NCBI GenBank assembly: GCA_947089305.1 | Contig: CAMUJQ010000066.1 | Location: forward strand, 1 to 5,167 | Direction of reading: 5' to 3' | Source: an uncultured Clostridia bacterium | Lineage (GTDB): Bacteria > Bacillota > Clostridia > Christensenellales > UBA1242 | Length of the DNA: 5,167 bases | Shown: piece by piece, positions 5,113-5,167 of the stretch | How positions within the stretch are numbered: position 1 is the stretch's first letter | Layout of the letters: each line of letters begins with the position of its first letter | Notes under the pieces: model-generated | Seen by the model: only the letters and a program-made list of their open reading frames with translations | Databases searched by the model: none | Told to the model about the DNA's origin: nothing | Made by a program: the position numbers and the translations under genes

Positions 5113-5167
5113 AGGGGTATAGCCAAGCGGTAAGGCATCAGACTTTGACTCTGACACTCGTAGGTTC
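5113..5167 (+). tRNA. tRNA-Gln(TTG), 3' end beyond the window
   Basis: The start of a normal cloverleaf is visible: acceptor strand AGGGGTA (5113-5119), TA at positions 8-9, D arm GCC/GGC around AAGCGGTAA, anticodon stem TCAGA/TCTGA (5138-5142 and 5150-5154) around the loop CTTTGAC, variable loop CACTC, and the T-stem strand GTAGG followed by TTC. The anticodon is TTG (5145-5147), reading Gln codons CAA and, by wobble, CAG. About 20 bases of the 3' half are missing. The first base is A where bacterial tRNA-Gln usually has U. It follows the tRNA-like copy by 17 bases and shares its promoter. Confidence 0.93.

Noticed and set aside
1..5167. A CRISPR array, insertion sequence or phage attachment site
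   Set aside because: No regularly spaced repeats, transposase fragments or integrase gene were found. The only sizeable direct repeat is the tRNA-Gln start and its copy (5001-5021 and 5112-5132), which a tRNA duplication explains.

Overview
This is a strongly A+T-rich bacterial segment, most likely from a low-GC Firmicutes/Clostridia-like organism. The evidence is the trigger factor–clpP–clpX–engB gene order, strong AGGAG-type ribosome binding sites, sigma-A-type promoters with TGn-extended -10 boxes, and intrinsic terminators. The genus cannot be told from the window. Stop codons are TAA and TAG, and Trp is read from TGG, so the standard bacterial code fits.

Layout from left to right. (1) Positions 3-446, + strand: the C-terminal 147 residues of an unrecognised protein, ending at a bidirectional terminator. 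(2) Positions 489-1067, - strand: EngB (YsxC/YihA), a ribosome-assembly GTPase. (3) Positions 1101-1430, - strand: a small cupin gene broken by three separate one-base losses, which no single open frame reveals. It has an intact promoter and ribosome binding site and sits just upstream of engB. (4) Positions 1562-2803, - strand: clpX, with its own promoter and a strong terminator. (5) Positions 2903-3487 and 3499-4785, - strand: clpP and tig (trigger factor), a tight two-gene operon transcribed from a promoter at about 4816-4844. (6) Positions 4899-5167, + strand, divergent from tig: a perfect consensus promoter, a leader able to fold into a long hairpin, a degenerate tRNA-Gln-like copy, and an apparently intact tRNA-Gln(TTG) cut off by the window end.

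The - strand genes form a protein-quality-control and ribosome-assembly block. Trigger factor folds nascent chains at the ribosome exit tunnel, ClpX unfolds substrates for the ClpP peptidase, and EngB assists large-subunit assembly. In many Firmicutes one or two lon genes lie between clpX and engB; here that place holds the broken cupin gene.

I do not see a clearly new biological system. The observations most worth checking are the triple-frameshifted cupin gene, the tRNA-like element in front of tRNA-Gln, the A1 base of tRNA-Gln, and the same inverted repeat (AAACAAA-N5-TTTGTTT) in the clpX promoter and in the tig/tRNA intergenic region.
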